The notes: a model not told the origin generated them from the sequence alone. A DNA stretch of 64,000 nt from Bacteroidota bacterium (GCA_018267475.1 JAFDYI010000023.1:46699-110698), one strand, 5' to 3'. Positions 33,990 to 42,887 are shown, counted from the stretch's first letter. Program-made: numbers and translations.

Positions 33990-34369
33990 GCTTTTTCTAT
34001 GGCTTTTGTTTTATCGTATTTAATAAATAGGTTAATCCATATAAGGCGCGCCTTTCTGTAAATGGTAGTCCACAAAAGCAATAGCGAGATGATATAACTT
34101 ATTAAAAAAAACATAGAGCCAAAATCAAAAAGCACATTTGTTAATCCAAACAAAATCAGCCCCCAAGCCACATCTAAGCCGTAACTTACATACATAGCTC
34201 CGTAATAAAATCCAGTTTCGGGGTTAAAACTTTGCCTGCAAACCGGACATTCGTTATATTGTTTGTCAAAATTTTTTAGATGAAGTGGGTTTTTGTAGAT
34301 AAAAAAATGGCCTTGGTGGCAACGAGGGCATTTATTATACAAAATGCTGTACAATTTAGAATCTTTCAT
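33986..34369 (-). CDS. DUF983 family membrane protein
   Basis: 127 residues. Two CxxC pairs (NKCPRCHQGHFF and NECPVCRQSFNPETGFYYG) make a small zinc-ribbon-like head, followed by two membrane helices (about 60-80 and 82-105). This matches DUF983, a widespread bacterial family of unknown function. It starts three bases after the stop of the MBL-rhodanese gene and overlaps aroK by four bases. Confidence 0.85.
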   Translation of the reverse strand: MKDSKLYSILYNKCPRCHQGHFFIYKNPLHLKNFDKQYNECPVCRQSFNPETGFYYGAMYVSYGLDVAWGLILFGLTNVLFDFGSMFFLISYIISLLLLWTTIYRKARLIWINLFIKYDKTKAIEKA

Positions 34370-34372
34370 GTG

Positions 34373-35779
34373 CTATTTACCGCTGGGACAGGTTATTACA
34401 TAAGCGTCATCGGGAATGTTGGTTTTTGCAATGGCAGCAAAGCCTCCGGCCACATCTATAAGGTGTTTGTATCCTCTGCTTTTTAAAATAGAAGCTGCAA
34501 TCATGCTTCTGTAACCGCCGGCGCAGTGCACATAATAGGTTTCGTTTTTATTTAAGGTTTCTTGCCAATTAGTAATAAAATCAAGTGGTTTGTGTGTAAC
34601 ATCGGCTAAATGTTTAGCCTCATACTCGCCCGGTTTGCGCACATCTAATACCGTTGTTTTCTCTGTCTGAAACTGTTTAGAAAAATCATCAGCTGTAATT
34701 GAATTTATTTTTTCAATTGTTTTTCCTGCCTGTATCCATTCTTTTATACCTCCCTTTAAATACCCTACGCAATTATCGTAGCCAACACGAGCCAAGCGCA
34801 TTACGGTTTCTTCTTCTTTTCCTTCCGGAGTTATCAATATAATGGCTTGTTTTAAATTACTAATAAGCGCTCCTACCCAGGGGGCAAACTGTCCTTCTAA
34901 GCCTATGAACCATGCGTTGGGCACGTGTGCTTGCGCAAATTCGGTAGCTTTTCTTACATCTAAAATCAAAGCTCCTTTTTTTATGTGTTGTTCAAAACTT
35001 TCTACGCTAAGTGCTTGATTTCCTTGCTGCATCACCGTATCAAAAGAGTCGTAGCCTTGTTTGTTTAAGGCTGCATTTTTAGCAAAGTACTGGGGTGCAG
35101 GAAGAATACCGCTGGTAAGCTCTTTTACAAAATCTTGCTTCGATATATTGGATAGTGCGTAATTTGTTTTTTTTTGGTTTCCTAAGGTATCAAAAGTTTC
35201 TTTGCTCAAATTTTTCCCGCAAGCAGAACCCGCTCCGTGTGCGGGATACACCAATACATCATCGGGCAAAGGCATTATTTTATTACGAAGCGAGTCGTAG
35301 AGCATACCGGCTAAATCTTCTTGACTTAAATTTGTTTTTATGGCTAAATCGGGGCGCCCTACATCGCCAATAAAAAGCGTATCACCGCTAAAAATGCAAT
35401 GTGGTTTTTGCTGCTCATCTAATAATAAATAGGTGCTGGACTCTAAGGTGTGTCCGGGCGTGTGCAGTACTTTTATGGTTAATTTTCCTATTGTAAATGT
35501 TTCGTTATCGGCCGCTACATAACTTTTGTATGTGGTTTGAGCCTGCGGCCCATATACAATTTGTGCGCCTGTTTTATTAGCCAAATCAACATGCCCCGAA
35601 ACAAAATCGGCATGAAAATGAGTTTCAAATATATATTTTAACGTAGCATTATGCTCTTGTAATAATTTAAGGTAGGGCTGCGTTTCTCGCAGTGGGTCAA
35701 TGATAGCCGCCTCTCCTTCCGAAGATATAAAATAAGCGCCTTGTGCTAAGCATTGTGTGTATAATTGTTGTACCAACAT
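34373..35779 (-). CDS. MBL-fold persulfide dioxygenase-like protein with two rhodanese domains (CstB-like)
   Basis: 468 residues in three parts. The N-terminal metallo-beta-lactamase fold has THFHADFVSGH (H54, H56, D58, H63), HTPGHTLESS, FSGDTLFIGDVGRPDLA and VYPAHGAGS. These fit the ETHE1/Blh persulfide dioxygenase subgroup with a mononuclear iron site. Rhodanese domain 1 (~255-355) has ITPEGKEEE at the active-site loop and lacks the catalytic Cys. Rhodanese domain 2 (~365-460) has VHCAGGYRS with Cys at 419. One degenerate and one intact rhodanese domain behind the dioxygenase resembles staphylococcal CstB, which oxidises persulfides in sulfide detoxification. The same role here is inferred from architecture. 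Confidence 0.88.
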   Translation of the reverse strand: MLVQQLYTQCLAQGAYFISSEGEAAIIDPLRETQPYLKLLQEHNATLKYIFETHFHADFVSGHVDLANKTGAQIVYGPQAQTTYKSYVAADNETFTIGKLTIKVLHTPGHTLESSTYLLLDEQQKPHCIFSGDTLFIGDVGRPDLAIKTNLSQEDLAGMLYDSLRNKIMPLPDDVLVYPAHGAGSACGKNLSKETFDTLGNQKKTNYALSNISKQDFVKELTSGILPAPQYFAKNAALNKQGYDSFDTVMQQGNQALSVESFEQHIKKGALILDVRKATEFAQAHVPNAWFIGLEGQFAPWVGALISNLKQAIILITPEGKEEETVMRLARVGYDNCVGYLKGGIKEWIQAGKTIEKINSITADDFSKQFQTEKTTVLDVRKPGEYEAKHLADVTHKPLDFITNWQETLNKNETYYVHCAGGYRSMIAASILKSRGYKHLIDVAGGFAAIAKTNIPDDAYVITCPSGK

Positions 35780-35817
35780 AGTTGTTTTTTTAATGATACA
35801 AAAGTACGTTTTTTTTC

Positions 35818-37065
35818 TTATTCCTCAAGGCTATATACCACCATACCGCTTCGTATTTTGGGTTCTACCCAAGTCGTTTTAGGGGGCATAATGCCATTCT
35901 CATCAGCAATATGTTTTAGCTCGGTCATGCTTACAGGAAATAGGCCAAAAGCTATTTGATATTTTCCGTTATCTACTTGTTTTTTTAACTCATCCATGCC
36001 TCTTACTCCCGGTATAAAACCTACCCGTTTGTTGGTGCGCAAATCGTCAATACCTAAAATAGGTTTTAATATGTGGTTCGACAAGATAGAAGCATCTAAA
36101 TTAGCCACAGCATCTTGGTCGCCGCAAATTTCGGGTTTGGCTACCAGTTCGTACCACTTACCTGCTACATACATGCTGAATTTGTGCTTATGTTCGGGCT
36201 TATAGGTATTTTGATTGTGAGGCAGCAGCCTGAATTTTTCTTTTATTTTTTCTAATATATCGGGAACAGAATGGTTATTTAGGTCGGTAGCGGCTCTATT
36301 AAAGTCAAAAATTTTAAGTTGATTTTCTGAAAAGAAAATACCCATGTAGTAGTTGTAAGGCTCTGAGCCGGTGTGATTTTTGTTTTTTTGTTTTAACTCT
36401 TGAGCTAGCTTTGATGAAGAGGCAGAGCGATGGTGCCCGTCGGCTATGTATATGGCCTCTATTTTTTCAAATGTTTTGCGAATGGTTTCTGTATTTTTTT
36501 TATCGCCAATAACCCAAAGTTTATGGCGCACCCTATCGGTAGTAGTAAAGTCGTAAACGGGGTGTTTTATTAAGTAATGATGAATAATATCGGATATGGT
36601 TGCGTTGTCTGGATAAAAAAACAAGACCGGCTCAGCATTAAAATCGCACACCTCTAAGTATTTTTTTAGCTTTTCTTCTCGGTCTTGCAGGGTTTGTTCG
36701 TGTTTTTTTATAAGTCCATTTTCGTAATCGCTTACTGCGCTGCACCCTATTATGCCGGTGTATATATGCCCGTTTTTTATTTGTTGATACAGGTAGTAGC
36801 AAGGCTTGTGGTCTTGTATAAAAATTTCTTCGTGAATAAATTCAAGGAATCGTTTTTTTATTTTTTTTAATCGTTCGGGCGAAGCGGGTTTAGTACGTTT
36901 TCCGTCCGAAAAATCAGGGTTAATAATTTGTAAAAACGAATATGGATTGGTTTCTAATTTATGCTTTAAGGTTTCTTTTGGGTAATTATCGGCGCTGCGC
37001 GAAACCACCATGTGCGCCTTATCGGCAGCGGGGCGTATGCCTTTGAAAGGAATAATTGTAGCCAT
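35818..37065 (-). CDS. DUF1015 family protein
   Basis: 415 residues of the DUF1015 (COG4198) family, usually annotated as of unknown function. Recognisable parts are PFKGIRPAADKAHMV at the start, NPYSFLQIINPDF, YIADGHHRSASS near residue 215 (the conserved GHHR motif) and FIPGVRGMDEL near 355. No signal peptide, so cytosolic. It is followed after about 38 bases by the MBL-rhodanese gene and preceded closely by the SPOR-like gene. The work of this protein remains unclear; a conserved His-His-Arg motif suggests an enzyme. Confidence 0.88.
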   Translation of the reverse strand: MATIIPFKGIRPAADKAHMVVSRSADNYPKETLKHKLETNPYSFLQIINPDFSDGKRTKPASPERLKKIKKRFLEFIHEEIFIQDHKPCYYLYQQIKNGHIYTGIIGCSAVSDYENGLIKKHEQTLQDREEKLKKYLEVCDFNAEPVLFFYPDNATISDIIHHYLIKHPVYDFTTTDRVRHKLWVIGDKKNTETIRKTFEKIEAIYIADGHHRSASSSKLAQELKQKNKNHTGSEPYNYYMGIFFSENQLKIFDFNRAATDLNNHSVPDILEKIKEKFRLLPHNQNTYKPEHKHKFSMYVAGKWYELVAKPEICGDQDAVANLDASILSNHILKPILGIDDLRTNKRVGFIPGVRGMDELKKQVDNGKYQIAFGLFPVSMTELKHIADENGIMPPKTTWVEPKIRSGMVVYSLEE

Positions 37066-37071
37066 ATACCG

Positions 37072-37449
37072 TTAATCTCTTATAGGTTTTATTTTTTCTT
37101 TAATAATAAAGGCATTCGGAAAATCGGGCTGTATTTGTTTAAACACGGTGTAAGCTTCTATGTGTGTTTTAAAGTTGCCCACCACAATAACAAAGTTGGG
37201 CTGTTGGTATTTTTCGTAAGCAGGTATGCCTCGGTGTTTTTCAGAAAATTTTTGTTTTACCTCGCGCGCTTTTGCTTTATCGGCTCCAAAATGTATTTTT
37301 ATGCGGTACCCATTGCTCTCACCTTCGGTTTTCCTGTGATAGTCTGCGCATTTTTCGCTTAAATTTTTTAGTTGCGCCTCATTGTCTTGCCCTTGAGCCC
37401 AAGCAAGCATAGATAAAAAACAAAACGCAAGACACAACAAAAACTTCAT
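37072..37449 (-). CDS. Secreted SPOR-like domain protein
   Basis: 125 residues from ATG 37449. Signal peptide MKFLLCLAFCFLSMLAWAQG. The folded part shows a ferredoxin-like alternation: GYRIKIHFGADKAKAREVKQ in the first strand and helix, then NFVIVVGNFKTHIEAYTVFK with PNAFIIKEKI at the end. This matches SPOR-like repeats, which bind denuded peptidoglycan. Short secreted SPOR proteins are common in Bacteroidota. A start five codons upstream is possible. CATATTTG, one mismatch from TAnnTTTG, ends four bases before this ATG, so it may be expressed from a near-leaderless transcript. DUF1015 follows after six bases. Confidence 0.75.
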   Translation of the reverse strand: MKFLLCLAFCFLSMLAWAQGQDNEAQLKNLSEKCADYHRKTEGESNGYRIKIHFGADKAKAREVKQKFSEKHRGIPAYEKYQQPNFVIVVGNFKTHIEAYTVFKQIQPDFPNAFIIKEKIKPIRD

Positions 37450-37520
37450 ACCGCAAATATGCACTTTATTGCAAAATAATAAAAGCCTGATTTTTGATTT
37501 CTACTTTTTATAGAGCATAT

Positions 37521-37555
37521 TTTTGTTTTTTATATTAAAAATATATGTATCTTTG
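37521..37555 (+). promoter_or_regulatory. tRNA-Glu promoter
   Basis: TTTTG (37521-37525) and TATCTTTG (37548-37555) are separated by 22 bases, a full Bacteroidota-type promoter 17 bases upstream of the mature tRNA. Confidence 0.7.
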
Positions 37556-37572
37556 CGCTCCGTTAAAAAAAC

Positions 37573-37647
37573 GGCCCGTTGGTCAAGGGGTTAAGACGCG
37601 TCCCTTTCACGGACGAATCAGGGGTTCGATTCCCCTACGGGCTACCA
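37573..37647 (+). tRNA. tRNA-Glu (anticodon TTC)
   Basis: Cloverleaf of 72 bases plus an encoded CCA (37645-37647). Acceptor GGCCCGT pairs with ACGGGCT, with a G-U at the first pair. The anticodon arm CGTCC-CTTTCAC-GGACG has anticodon TTC at 37606-37608. The T arm is AGGGGTTCGATTCCCCT. It is an isolated tRNA with its own promoter and terminator. Confidence 0.97.
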
Positions 37648-37676
37648 AAGCGGCATAGTAATATGTCGCTTTTTTA
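37647..37676 (+). terminator. Terminator of tRNA-Glu
   Basis: AAAGCGGCATA (37647-37657) pairs with TATGTCGCTTT (37662-37672), with one G-U, across a GTAA loop, and a T run follows. It begins at the last base of the CCA. The remaining ~190 bases up to the next gene hold only a -7 box; I see nothing else there. Confidence 0.75.
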
Positions 37677-37864
37677 TTCGCTATAATTAGAGTAACGGTA
37701 AGCGGTTTATTAGGCAGCAATGCGCTAAGTCCATCTTTACAATTGAAATAATTCCACGCATCGCAATAAACGCACTATTCAAAAATGGGGCATTTAGCAC
37801 TAATTCAATATATTTTTAGACTACTAATAGCCGATACTCCCTGCGCCACAAGAAAAAGAAAACG

Positions 37865-37872
37865 TATCTTTA
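37865..37872 (+). promoter_or_regulatory. -7 element of the YwqK-like / mnmA / pyrC transcript
   Basis: TATCTTTA differs from TAnnTTTG only in the last base and ends four bases before ATG 37877. No clear -33 TTG is visible. Confidence 0.4.
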
Positions 37873-37876
37873 CAGC

Positions 37877-38620
37877 ATGAAAAAAACATTTGTTACTTTT
37901 TTCTTTTTATGCAGCGTGTATATTCTTGCACAAAACAAAAATCAAGTTGATGCAAAAGGGCAAAAACAAGGCTACTGGGAAAAAACAGACCTTGCCACCA
38001 ATAAATTAACCTACAAAGGAACTTTTAAAAACGACAAGCCTCAAGGGCTTTTTACGTATTACTACAAAGGTTGCGACAGCACGCACAGCAAGGTAGATTT
38101 TAGACAAGACGGAAAGGTAGCCTATGCCACTCTATACAACATAGATGGCACCAAGCAAGCAAAAGGAAAATACATACAAGAAAAAAAAGATTCTATCTGG
38201 AATTTTTACGATGCTAAAGGCGTGCTTATATCTTCCGAAAATTATATCGGAGGAAAAAAAGACGGGGTTTCAAAAGTGTTTTATGAAAATGGAGTTGTGT
38301 CGGAAGAAAAAAATTATAAAAACGGCCTGGAAGAAGGTGCTTTTAAATCCTATTACAGTGATAAAACCATAAAGTCAGAAGGTTCGTATTTTAATGGGCA
38401 GTTTAACGGAAAGTGCACCTGGTATTACCCCGGTAAAACAATAGCCGCACAAGGTTTCTATGAAAACGGACTGAAAAAAGGAGTATGGATATACAACAGC
38501 TCTGATGGCAAAAAACCTACTAAAGAAGTTTGGGAAAAAGGCAAACAACTATCAGATAAAGAAACCGAAGAATACTTTAAAAAGAAACAAGAAGAAAAAG
38601 CCACCTCTCAAAAAAAATAA
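37877..38620 (+). CDS. Secreted YwqK-like / MORN-repeat protein
   Basis: 247 residues, with a signal peptide (MKKTFVTFFFLCSVYILAQ). About seven repeats of ~20-23 residues follow, built around GxYxxGKKxGxW-type strands: YKGTFKNDKPQGLFTYYY, ENYIGGKKDGVSKVFYENG, EGSYFNGQFNGKCTWYYPG and GFYENGLKKGVWIY. These are the YwqK/MORN-like units that automatic annotation labels as a toxin-antitoxin component, a label for which there is no evidence here. The Lys/Glu-rich tail is helical. mnmA starts two bases after the stop, so the two are probably co-transcribed, although no functional link is obvious. Confidence 0.85.
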   Translation: MKKTFVTFFFLCSVYILAQNKNQVDAKGQKQGYWEKTDLATNKLTYKGTFKNDKPQGLFTYYYKGCDSTHSKVDFRQDGKVAYATLYNIDGTKQAKGKYIQEKKDSIWNFYDAKGVLISSENYIGGKKDGVSKVFYENGVVSEEKNYKNGLEEGAFKSYYSDKTIKSEGSYFNGQFNGKCTWYYPGKTIAAQGFYENGLKKGVWIYNSSDGKKPTKEVWEKGKQLSDKETEEYFKKKQEEKATSQKK

Positions 38621-38621
38621 C

Positions 38622-39710
38622 ATGAGCAAAAAAGGAAAAGTGTTGGTAGCCATGAGCGGTGGTATTGACAGCTCGGTTACGGCTATGATGCTGCACGAAC
38701 AAGGCTATGAAGTATTAGGAATTACCATGAAAACATGGGACTACCAATCCTCCGGAAGCAGCACGCGAGAAACCGGTTGTTGCAGCTTAGATAGCATTAA
38801 CGATGCCCGTCAAGTAGCTGTGAACCTGGGTTTTCCTCATTACATATTAGATATTAGAGGCGAGTTTGGTACTGCCATCATAGATAACTTTGTTGATGAA
38901 TACTTAGCCGGGCGCACCCCCAACCCATGTGTATTATGCAACACGCACATAAAATGGGAAGCCCTTTTAAAACGGGCTAACATGCTTGATTGCGAATTTA
39001 TTGCCACCGGGCACTACGCGCAAGTGCGTAAAGAAAATAACCGTCATGTTGTTTATAGAGGAGTAGATACCAATAAAGACCAATCGTATGTGCTATGGGG
39101 GCTTACGCAAGAAAGCTTACAGCGCACCATATTTCCTTTAGGAAAGTACACCAAGCTTCAAATACGCCAAATGGCAGAACAATACGGCTTTGCCGAATTA
39201 GCCAACAAACCCGAAAGCTACGACATCTGCTTCATACCCGAAAACGATTACCGCGCTTTTTTAAAACACCGCCTACCTGATTTGGAACAAAAAGTAGAGG
39301 GAGGCTCTTTTGTTTTTAAAGGAGAAAAAGTAGGCACACACCGAGGCTACCCTTTTTACACCATCGGACAAAGAAAAGGATTGGATATAGCCTTAGGCGA
39401 ACCCGTTTTTGTAACCAACATCATACCCGAAACCAATACAGTAGAATTAGGCACCAAAGATGATTTGCAAGAACAACAACTGTATGTGCGCGATTTTAAT
39501 CTCATAAAGTTTGATGCCATACCCGCCGATTTTGTAGGGCAAACCAAGATACGCTACAAAGACCCTGGAACCTTAGCTACCATAAATACCGAAGGCGACA
39601 AACTACATGTATTGTTTCATGAAAAAGTAAGCGGTGTAGCGCCCGGCCAATCATGCGTAATTTATGATAATAACGACTTGGTAGCAGGAGGATTTATTGC
39701 ACGAAAATAA
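38622..39710 (+). CDS. mnmA: tRNA-specific 2-thiouridylase MnmA
   Basis: Adds the 2-thio group to the wobble uridine of Glu, Gln and Lys tRNAs. 362 residues from ATG 38622; longer in-frame starts lie inside the preceding gene. VLVAMSGGIDSSVTAMML is the PP-loop for ATP. RTPNPCVLCNTHIKW carries the first catalytic Cys, FIATGHYAQ the substrate loop, and SYDICFIPENDYRAFL the second catalytic Cys. A C-terminal beta-barrel ends VSGVAPGQSCVIYD. pyrC follows after four bases. The tRNA-Glu gene about 1 kb upstream encodes one of its substrates, which may be coincidence. Confidence 0.96.
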   Translation: MSKKGKVLVAMSGGIDSSVTAMMLHEQGYEVLGITMKTWDYQSSGSSTRETGCCSLDSINDARQVAVNLGFPHYILDIRGEFGTAIIDNFVDEYLAGRTPNPCVLCNTHIKWEALLKRANMLDCEFIATGHYAQVRKENNRHVVYRGVDTNKDQSYVLWGLTQESLQRTIFPLGKYTKLQIRQMAEQYGFAELANKPESYDICFIPENDYRAFLKHRLPDLEQKVEGGSFVFKGEKVGTHRGYPFYTIGQRKGLDIALGEPVFVTNIIPETNTVELGTKDDLQEQQLYVRDFNLIKFDAIPADFVGQTKIRYKDPGTLATINTEGDKLHVLFHEKVSGVAPGQSCVIYDNNDLVAGGFIARK

Positions 39711-39714
39711 AAAA

Positions 39715-41049
39715 ATGAAAACACTCATAAAAAACGCCACCATAATAAACGAAGGAGAAACCTTTGTGGCCGACGTATTAATAGAAAATGAATTTATTAT
39801 TAGTATAGAAAACAGTATTGATAATACTATTAACACCGAAGTGATTGACGCTAAAGGCTTGCATCTGTTTCCTGGGCTGATTGACGACCAAGTGCATTTT
39901 CGTGAACCGGGCTTAACACACAAAGGCGAAATATACACCGAAGCCAAAGCTGCCGTGGCCGGAGGCATAACCTCCTACATGGAAATGCCTAACACCAACC
40001 CGCAAAGCACTACTGTTGAAGAATTAGAAAAAAAATATACAAGAGCCGAACAGATTTCTTTGGCTAACTATTCTTTTTTTATGGGGGCCACTAACGATAA
40101 TGTAGAGGAAATAAATAAAGTAGATTTTAGTAAAGTTTGCGGACTAAAAATTTTTATGGGCTCCTCTACCGGAAATATGCTGGTGGACAAAAAAGAAACA
40201 CTCGAAAAAATTTTCTCTTCAGTAAAAGCACTAATAGCTACTCACTGCGAAGACGATGAGCTAATAAAACAAAATCAAAAAAGAATAATAGATGAATATG
40301 GAGAAGATTTGCCCCCCTACTTCCACCCTATTATTAGAAACGAAGACGCTTGCTACGCCTCCTCTTCTTTGGCCGTTTCTTTAGCAAAAAAATACAAAGC
40401 CCGGCTTCACATCTTGCATATATCAACCGCTAAAGAGCTTTCTCTGTTTGAAAACAAAACGCCTATAAAACAAAAACACATCACCGCCGAAGCTTGCATT
40501 CACCACCTTTGGTTCTCTGATGAAGATTATAAAACAAAAGGCAACTTTATTAAATGGAACCCCTCTATAAAAACAGCTTACGACAGAGATAAAATTCTTG
40601 AAGCCGTACTAAACGGCACTATTGATGTTATAGCCACCGACCACGCCCCACATACCTTAGAAGAAAAATCGCAAGCCTATTTAAAAGCGCCTTCGGGCGG
40701 GCCCTTGGCGCAACATAGTTTGCAAGCACTTCTTGATTTGTATCATCAAAAAAAAATAACGTTAGCTCAAATAGTACAAAAAACAGCGCACAACGTTGCC
40801 GATATTTTTTCTATACAAAAAAGAGGCTATATACGCGAAGGATATTATGCCGACTTGGTGTTGATTGACCTAAACAAACCACAAAAAGTAGAAAAGTCAA
40901 ACATTTTATATAAATGCGGTTGGAGCCCCTTTGAAGGACATACCTTTCAATCCTCTATCGTTTCTACTTTTGTAAATGGGCACAAAGCCTATCATCAAGG
41001 TACGTTCAACGAAACAAAAAAAGGATCACGCTTGCTTTTTAATCGTTAA
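39715..41049 (+). CDS. pyrC: Dihydroorotase
   Basis: Zinc amidohydrolase that cyclises carbamoyl-aspartate to dihydroorotate in pyrimidine synthesis. 444 residues from ATG 39715, the length of the type I (PyrC/AllB-like) group. GLIDDQVHFREPGLTHKG is the HxRE metal-binding motif. AAVAGGITSYMEMPNTNP is the conserved strand, and ATHCEDDEL and LHILHIST hold further metal-binding His residues. VIATDHAPHTLEEK has the catalytic Asp. GGPLAQHSLQALLDL, with Q-H in place of the usual GxE-T context, is typical of several Bacteroidota homologues as far as I recall. pyrD is in this window at 28985 but not in the same operon. Confidence 0.93.
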   Translation: MKTLIKNATIINEGETFVADVLIENEFIISIENSIDNTINTEVIDAKGLHLFPGLIDDQVHFREPGLTHKGEIYTEAKAAVAGGITSYMEMPNTNPQSTTVEELEKKYTRAEQISLANYSFFMGATNDNVEEINKVDFSKVCGLKIFMGSSTGNMLVDKKETLEKIFSSVKALIATHCEDDELIKQNQKRIIDEYGEDLPPYFHPIIRNEDACYASSSLAVSLAKKYKARLHILHISTAKELSLFENKTPIKQKHITAEACIHHLWFSDEDYKTKGNFIKWNPSIKTAYDRDKILEAVLNGTIDVIATDHAPHTLEEKSQAYLKAPSGGPLAQHSLQALLDLYHQKKITLAQIVQKTAHNVADIFSIQKRGYIREGYYADLVLIDLNKPQKVEKSNILYKCGWSPFEGHTFQSSIVSTFVNGHKAYHQGTFNETKKGSRLLFNR

Positions 41050-41091
41050 TATCTTCTAAAAACCACATAAAGTGGTTACAATAAATGTTGA

Positions 41092-41218
41092 GTATTTAGG
41101 TAACGAGCACCCAAACTTTCTCATAACGAGTGTAAGCTTTGGGCACCGCTAAATACCATTTCTCTAAGTGCATACATTTAAAATTTAGTGCTACGAAAAT
41201 TTTAAATGTATCGCTTAG
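41092..41218. repeat. Two adjacent inverted-repeat structures between convergent genes
   Basis: First structure: GTATTTAG (41092-41099) with CTAAATAC (41149-41156), enclosing CCCAAA (41110-41115) with TTTGGG (41138-41143). Second: a perfect 15-base arm pair, ATACATTTAAAATTT (41172-41186) and AAATTTTAAATGTAT (41197-41211). It is extended outward by CTAAG (41164-41168) and CTTAG (41214-41218) around a 10-base loop. They lie between the stops of pyrC (plus) and pckA (minus). They could terminate both transcripts or be a small palindromic repeat element. No strong T tract follows directly. Confidence 0.6.
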
Positions 41219-41241
41219 CTGTAATCCTTTTTAATTCTTTT

Positions 41242-42858
41242 TTAAGCCGTAACAGCTACTAAAGGAGCAGCTGCTAAAATGTCGGCACTTGTTCCTGATG
41301 CGTATTGCTCAAAGTTTTTGATAAAAGAGGCTGCCAAATTTTGTGCTGTTTTATCGTAGTCGGTTTTATCTTTCCACGCATTTTTAGGCTCTAAAATATC
41401 CGAAGGCACCCCCTCGCAAGCTTTAGGAAAACGCAGTTTGAAATAAGGTATTTCACCATATTCGGCAGTATCTAATTTGCCGGTTAAAGCGGCATCAATC
41501 AAGGCGCGGGTATAAGATAGTTTAATGCGGTTTCCTACCCCATATTTACCACCTACCCAGCCGGTATTTAGTAGCCACACGTTTACTTTGTTTTTTTTCA
41601 TTTTTTCGCCTAACAGGGTGGCGTACTTAGCAGGGTGCAAGGGCAAAAATACTTTTCCAAAGCAAGCAGAAAAGGTAAGGGTGGGCTCGGTAATACCCAT
41701 TTCGGTACCGGCTACCTTAGCGGTATATCCACTAATAAAATGATACATAGCCTGTTCTGTAGTAAGTTTGGATATGGGAGGGAGCACCCCAAAAGCATCG
41801 CAAGTAAGAAAGAAGATGTTTTTTGGCACATTTCCAACAGCGGGATCTACGGAGTTTTCTATGTATGAAGAGGGGTAGCTTACACGAGTATTTTCTGTTT
41901 TTTCAATATCATCGTAATCAACGGTAACGGTTCCTTCTTTAAAATTGATGTTCTCTAACAGAGCACCAAATTTTACTGCATTAAAAATTTGAGGTTCTTT
42001 TTCGGCCGATAGGTTTACGCATTTAGCATAGCAGCCTCCTTCAAAGTTAAAAACAGAGTTATCGCTCCAGCCGTGCTCATCATCGCCAATTAGTTTACGG
42101 TTAGGATCGGCGCTTAGGGTTGTTTTTCCGGTACCCGAAAGTCCAAAGAAAATAGCGGTATCGCCCTCTTTACCAATGTTGGCCGAGCAGTGCATAGGCA
42201 GCACGCCTTTTTCATGAGCTAAGATGTAGTTGAGTACAGCAAAAATACCTTTTTTTATCTCTCCGGTATAGGCGGTTCCTCCAATTAAAATAATTTTTTT
42301 AGTAAAATTTAAAATAGCAAAGTTGTGCTGGCGGGTTCCGTCAATTTTAGGATCGGCGTTAAAACCAGGGGCGTTTATAATGAGCCATTCGTGCTTAAAA
42401 GTTTCTAATTCTTTTTGGGTAGGGCGCAAAAACAGGTTGTATGCAAACAGGTTGCTCCAAGGGTATTCGTTTACTACGCGTATGTTAATGCGATAGGCCG
42501 GATCGGCGCAGGCGTATGAGTCGCGCACATACAGGTTTTTTCCGGATAGGTAGGCCAACATACGGTGGTGCAGCACATCAAACTTGTCGGATTCAAAACG
42601 GTTGTTTATATCACCCCACCAAACGCTGTCTTTGGTGTTTTCGTCATATACCACAAACTTATCTTTTGGCGAACGGCCGGTAAACTCGCCGGTATCTATG
42701 GCCAAAGCTCCGGTATCGGATAAAATACCATGCCCTTGCACAATGCTTTCTTCTACTAATTCAGCCGGATGTAAGTTCCAGTACACTTCCATTGCGTTGC
42801 CTAAGCCAAGTTGAGCAACACTTTGATCTTTAGGTTTTAATCCAAGTTCGGTCATCAT
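41242..42858 (-). CDS. pckA: Phosphoenolpyruvate carboxykinase (ATP)
   Basis: Converts oxaloacetate and ATP to phosphoenolpyruvate and CO2, the entry to gluconeogenesis. 538 residues, normal length. TGEFTGRSPKDKFVV near residue 60 binds oxaloacetate. GGTAYTGEIKKGIFAVLNY carries the metal-binding Lys region, FFGLSGTGKTTLSADPNR near 245 is the kinase-1a P-loop, and IGDDEHGW is the metal-binding kinase-2 loop. NTGWVGGKYGVGNRIKLSYTR near 435 is the adenine region. The P-loop form shows it is the ATP enzyme, not the GTP type. Two consecutive ATGs begin the gene, and a TATCTTTG promoter lies 21 bases upstream. Confidence 0.97.
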   Translation of the reverse strand: MMTELGLKPKDQSVAQLGLGNAMEVYWNLHPAELVEESIVQGHGILSDTGALAIDTGEFTGRSPKDKFVVYDENTKDSVWWGDINNRFESDKFDVLHHRMLAYLSGKNLYVRDSYACADPAYRINIRVVNEYPWSNLFAYNLFLRPTQKELETFKHEWLIINAPGFNADPKIDGTRQHNFAILNFTKKIILIGGTAYTGEIKKGIFAVLNYILAHEKGVLPMHCSANIGKEGDTAIFFGLSGTGKTTLSADPNRKLIGDDEHGWSDNSVFNFEGGCYAKCVNLSAEKEPQIFNAVKFGALLENINFKEGTVTVDYDDIEKTENTRVSYPSSYIENSVDPAVGNVPKNIFFLTCDAFGVLPPISKLTTEQAMYHFISGYTAKVAGTEMGITEPTLTFSACFGKVFLPLHPAKYATLLGEKMKKNKVNVWLLNTGWVGGKYGVGNRIKLSYTRALIDAALTGKLDTAEYGEIPYFKLRFPKACEGVPSDILEPKNAWKDKTDYDKTAQNLAASFIKNFEQYASGTSADILAAAPLVAVTA

Positions 42859-42879
42859 AATTTTAGTTAGTTAAGGGCG

Positions 42880-42887
42880 CAAAGATA
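42880..42887 (-). promoter_or_regulatory. -7 element of pckA
   Basis: CAAAGATA on the plus strand is TATCTTTG on the minus strand, 21 bases before ATG 42858. The -33 region has no clear TTG. Confidence 0.5.

Noticed and set aside
37573..37876. tRNA-Glu as an integration site of a mobile element
   Set aside because: No integrase, no second copy of the tRNA 3' end that I can see, and the flanking genes are ordinary.
37877..38620. YwqK-like protein as an antitoxin of a toxin-antitoxin system
   Set aside because: It has a signal peptide and MORN-like repeats and lies beside mnmA; no toxin gene is adjacent, so the database-style label is not supported.
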